DNA of 7,461 nucleotides from Syntrophobacterales bacterium (GTDB taxonomy: Bacteria; Desulfobacterota; Syntrophorhabdia; Syntrophorhabdales; WCHB1-27). Made by a program: the position numbers and the translations under genes. The DNA is taken from contig JADGQN010000236.1 of NCBI GenBank assembly GCA_017881765.1, forward strand, positions 1-7,461. The letters run 5' to 3'. How positions within the stretch are numbered: position 1 is the first letter of the stretch; every line of letters starts with the position of its first letter. The notes beneath the pieces are model-generated. The model did not search any database. It was not told the DNA's origin and saw only the letters and a program-made list of their open reading frames with translations. Shown piece after piece: positions 5,768 to 7,461 of the stretch.

Positions 5768-7165
5768 TTACCTCTTTTCGCCCCAGAGCAGACGGGCCTT
5801 CCACAGATTGCCCATGGCTTTCGCGGTCCGTTCCGGCGTTGCGAGAATCACCACGCCCTTCTGTCTGTCCAATCGTTTTATCGACTCGTCCCATATGCCG
5901 GGCGGCGCGGTAAAGCAGGCGATCACCGGTTTACGGAAAGGTTCGAGCGCTTTCATATATTTTTCCAGCTCTTCCGCGAGCTTCAGATTGGCCGATGCGT
6001 ACATGGCAAGAAAGATCACGCCATCCGTACCTTCGTCCTCCACCGCCGCCTGAAGAATTTCGAGCATGGCCTTGGGATTGTACCAGGCAGGGCCCATGTC
6101 CACGGGGTTCGTGCGGATGGCGATCGGTGGCAGGAGGTTGTTGATCTTCTCCTGCGTCGCCGCGGCGAACCGGGAGAGCTGTAGCTTTACACGCTCCAGG
6201 GCGTCGGACGCAATCATACCCGGGCCCGCCTGGCCGGAGAGGACCGCGACGCGAGGTCCCCCGGGGAGCGCGCATGCATCGAGGGCTTTTGCTGTGTCCA
6301 GGAGTTCATCCGCCGATTCGACCTGGAGTATGCCGGCCTGCCGCAGTGCCCCTGTCCAGATGTCATGGTTTCCCGCAAGCGATCCCGTGTGAAACCGGCT
6401 CGCGCTGTCACCCTTCTCGCTCCTCCCCGCCTTGTACGCGATTATCGGCTTTTTCCCTCGCAGCGATGCCGCGGTTTCTATGAGGTCTCTGGGTGCGTCC
6501 AGTCCTTCTATGTAAAGGGCTATCACTCTCGTGGCCTCGTCTGCTTCCACCAGATACCTCAGCATCTCCGGAAAATCCACGTTGCATCGGTTTCCAAGGC
6601 TCATAAGCTTGGACATGGCCACGCGCTCGTCGATGGCGAGAAAGCCGCACAGATGGCACATGCCTCCGCTTTGACTTATCAGGGCGACACCCCCTTTTTC
6701 TATTTGACAAAATTCGGAGGTGAAGGATGCGTTGATTCCGAGGGTGAGGTTGACATAGCCGAAGGTATTGGGACCGACAATCGGGAGGCCATATCGGTCG
6801 GCCATCGCACGCAGCTCATGTTCGAGAACTTCTCCCTTTGCGTCCTCGATTTCCCGAAAGCCCGCGGTGATCAGCACTATCCCCTTCACCGCCTTTCGCC
6901 CGCATGCATGGACCGTTTCCGCGACAAGAGAAGCCGGCACCACTATCACGGCGAGATCAACCTGTTCAGGAACCTCTTTGAGGGAACGGTACGCGTCGAT
7001 GCCCCAGATCTTTTCCGCTTTGGGATTTATTGGAAATATCTTTCCCTGGTAGTTACCCGCGAGGCTTTTCATGACGTGGTACCCGAGCTTGTCAAAACTG
7101 TTGGATGCACCGATCACCGCGATAGACCCGGGAGAAAAGAGGTTCTTCAGTTTTTCATTCGTCAT
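5768..7165 (-). CDS. ADP-forming acyl-CoA synthetase, alpha subunit (CoA-binding and phospho-histidine domains)
   Basis: This 465-residue protein is about the length of archaeal ADP-forming acetyl-CoA synthetase alpha subunits. It opens with a CoA-binding Rossmann domain (SIAVIGAS at 14-21; GPNTFGYVN at 131-139, where most relatives have Cys in place of T134). A succinyl-CoA-ligase-like domain follows, with SQSGGM (164-169), YIEG including E220, and the phospho-histidine loop SRFHTGSLAG, where H259 would carry phosphate between the acyl-phosphate and the nucleotide on beta. The last domain (~300-455) contains LSGQAGPGM (309-317) and the family hallmark NPVDM (353-357). No beta-type ATP-grasp domain is fused, so it needs the partner encoded 2 bases downstream. 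ATG 7165 is supported by a near-perfect Shine-Dalgarno. In an anaerobe the complex would conserve energy as ATP during acid release, though it is reversible and could also activate acids. Confidence 0.94.
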   Translation of the reverse strand: MTNEKLKNLFSPGSIAVIGASNSFDKLGYHVMKSLAGNYQGKIFPINPKAEKIWGIDAYRSLKEVPEQVDLAVIVVPASLVAETVHACGRKAVKGIVLITAGFREIEDAKGEVLEHELRAMADRYGLPIVGPNTFGYVNLTLGINASFTSEFCQIEKGGVALISQSGGMCHLCGFLAIDERVAMSKLMSLGNRCNVDFPEMLRYLVEADEATRVIALYIEGLDAPRDLIETAASLRGKKPIIAYKAGRSEKGDSASRFHTGSLAGNHDIWTGALRQAGILQVESADELLDTAKALDACALPGGPRVAVLSGQAGPGMIASDALERVKLQLSRFAAATQEKINNLLPPIAIRTNPVDMGPAWYNPKAMLEILQAAVEDEGTDGVIFLAMYASANLKLAEELEKYMKALEPFRKPVIACFTAPPGIWDESIKRLDRQKGVVILATPERTAKAMGNLWKARLLWGEKR

Positions 7166-7172
7166 GCCCTGT

Positions 7173-7180
7173 CTCCTCCT
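7173..7180 (-). promoter_or_regulatory. Strong ribosome binding site of the alpha subunit gene
   Basis: Read on the minus strand this is AGGAGGAG, seven bases before the ATG at 7163-7165. It fixes the alpha start and predicts high translation of the alpha-beta operon. Confidence 0.85.
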
Positions 7181-7201
7181 CTAACCATTTTGTATCACAC
7201 T

Positions 7202-7220
7202 GCAACCAGCGCCGCAACCA
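7202..7220. repeat. Tandem 7-bp direct repeats upstream of the acyl-CoA synthetase operon
   Basis: GCAACCA occurs at 7202-7208 and 7214-7220 with a 12-bp period (TGGTTGC twice on the minus strand), about 37-55 bases before the alpha ATG. This is where a promoter and its regulator site would lie. No sigma-70 pair close to consensus can be placed here; the best -10-like strings match about four of six bases. The repeat could bind a regulator in tandem, or be chance. Confidence 0.3.
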
Positions 7221-7461
7221 AAACAGGGCCAGGAGTGTTAACGCTTCTCCAGAAAGGCAGAGTCCGTGGGCGCTGTTCCTGGAGTGAACATCGCGGTAGC
7301 TCTGGGGCACCCGCAAGTGTAGACGAGCGCGGCGCAGCCCAAGCGACTGACTCCGAGGCATAACAGGAGGTGACGGCGACTGTTTGCGAGCTGCCATATC
7401 ACCGTACGAATGAAAGAAGTTCGCAATTGGAGCTTGAGCGAGACGGAACGTCCAGCGGGTC

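Larger units (their letters stand above)
7166..7461. other. Upstream region of the acyl-CoA synthetase operon; no firm gene
   Basis: This stretch must hold the minus-strand promoter of the alpha-beta operon, but none is convincing by eye. On the plus strand a perfect Shine-Dalgarno, AGGAGGTGA, lies at 7365-7373. A TTG at 7384-7386 opens a nine-codon frame ending at TGA (7411-7413), which overlaps an ATG at 7410. The ATG frame (starting MKEVRNWSLSETERP) stays open to the window edge, and a GTG at 7370 in another frame is also open to the edge. A divergent gene starting here is possible but not established. The longer minus-strand frames across 7155-7426 have no recognisable motif and overlap the alpha start. 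Confidence 0.4.

Noticed and set aside
5766..5894. Upstream extension of the beta subunit frame by 43 codons
   Set aside because: It lies wholly within the alpha gene, shows no family similarity, and the internal ATG at 5763-5765 has a suitable Shine-Dalgarno and matches the family N-terminus.
7160..7330. Sigma-54 or sigma-70 promoter on the minus strand before the alpha gene
   Set aside because: No GG-N10-GC pair with the right flanks, and no -35/-10 pair with acceptable spacing and match, could be placed.
6365..7363. 332-codon plus-strand frame opposite the alpha subunit gene
   Set aside because: It is the antisense shadow of the alpha gene, which has full family motifs and a strong ribosome site. 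The shadow has none.

Overview
The window looks like the chromosome of a Gram-negative, probably anaerobic bacterium of the deltaproteobacterial (Desulfobacterota) type, possibly a syntroph. This rests on a soluble multi-PAS hybrid histidine kinase of a style common in that group and on a split ADP-forming acyl-CoA synthetase (separate alpha and beta genes), an ATP-yielding enzyme typical of archaea and fermentative or syntrophic anaerobes. The assignment is from protein style only; there is no rRNA or other phylogenetic marker.

Layout. 12-446 (+): a stand-alone receiver-domain response regulator, probably the last gene of a unit that starts outside the window. 447-946: a 500-base gap holding gene debris. 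It contains the first ~19 codons of a DedA/YohD-like membrane protein on the minus strand (502-660), a perfect 26-bp palindrome flanked by 6-bp direct repeats (826-863), and a near-consensus sigma-70 promoter (863-891) abutting that palindrome. 947-2675 (+): a two-gene operon encoding an APH/choline-kinase-fold phosphotransferase and a HAD-superfamily hydrolase. 2672-2803 (-): a short relic reading frame, interrupted by an amber codon, whose stop overlaps the HAD stop. 2822-5044 (+): a 740-residue soluble hybrid sensor kinase (PAS-PAS-HisKA-HATPase-REC) with a TTG start and a strong Shine-Dalgarno. 5045-5111: a short convergent gap with three small dyads. 5112-7165 (-): beta and alpha subunits of the ADP-forming acyl-CoA synthetase, alpha first, translationally coupled. 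7166-7461: the upstream region of alpha, without a firmly supported gene.

How the genes work together. The regulator and the hybrid kinase are signalling proteins with no output domain visible here, so their targets lie elsewhere. The kinase/HAD pair is a plausible phosphorylation/dephosphorylation or sugar-phosphate module of unknown substrate, driven by its own promoter. The acyl-CoA synthetase would turn an acyl-CoA, ADP and phosphate into free acid, CoA and ATP. No complete new defence or mobile system is present. The most unusual points are the palindrome bracketed by direct repeats at the operon promoter, which looks like either a transposon-excision footprint or an operator, and the two gene relics in intergenic DNA.
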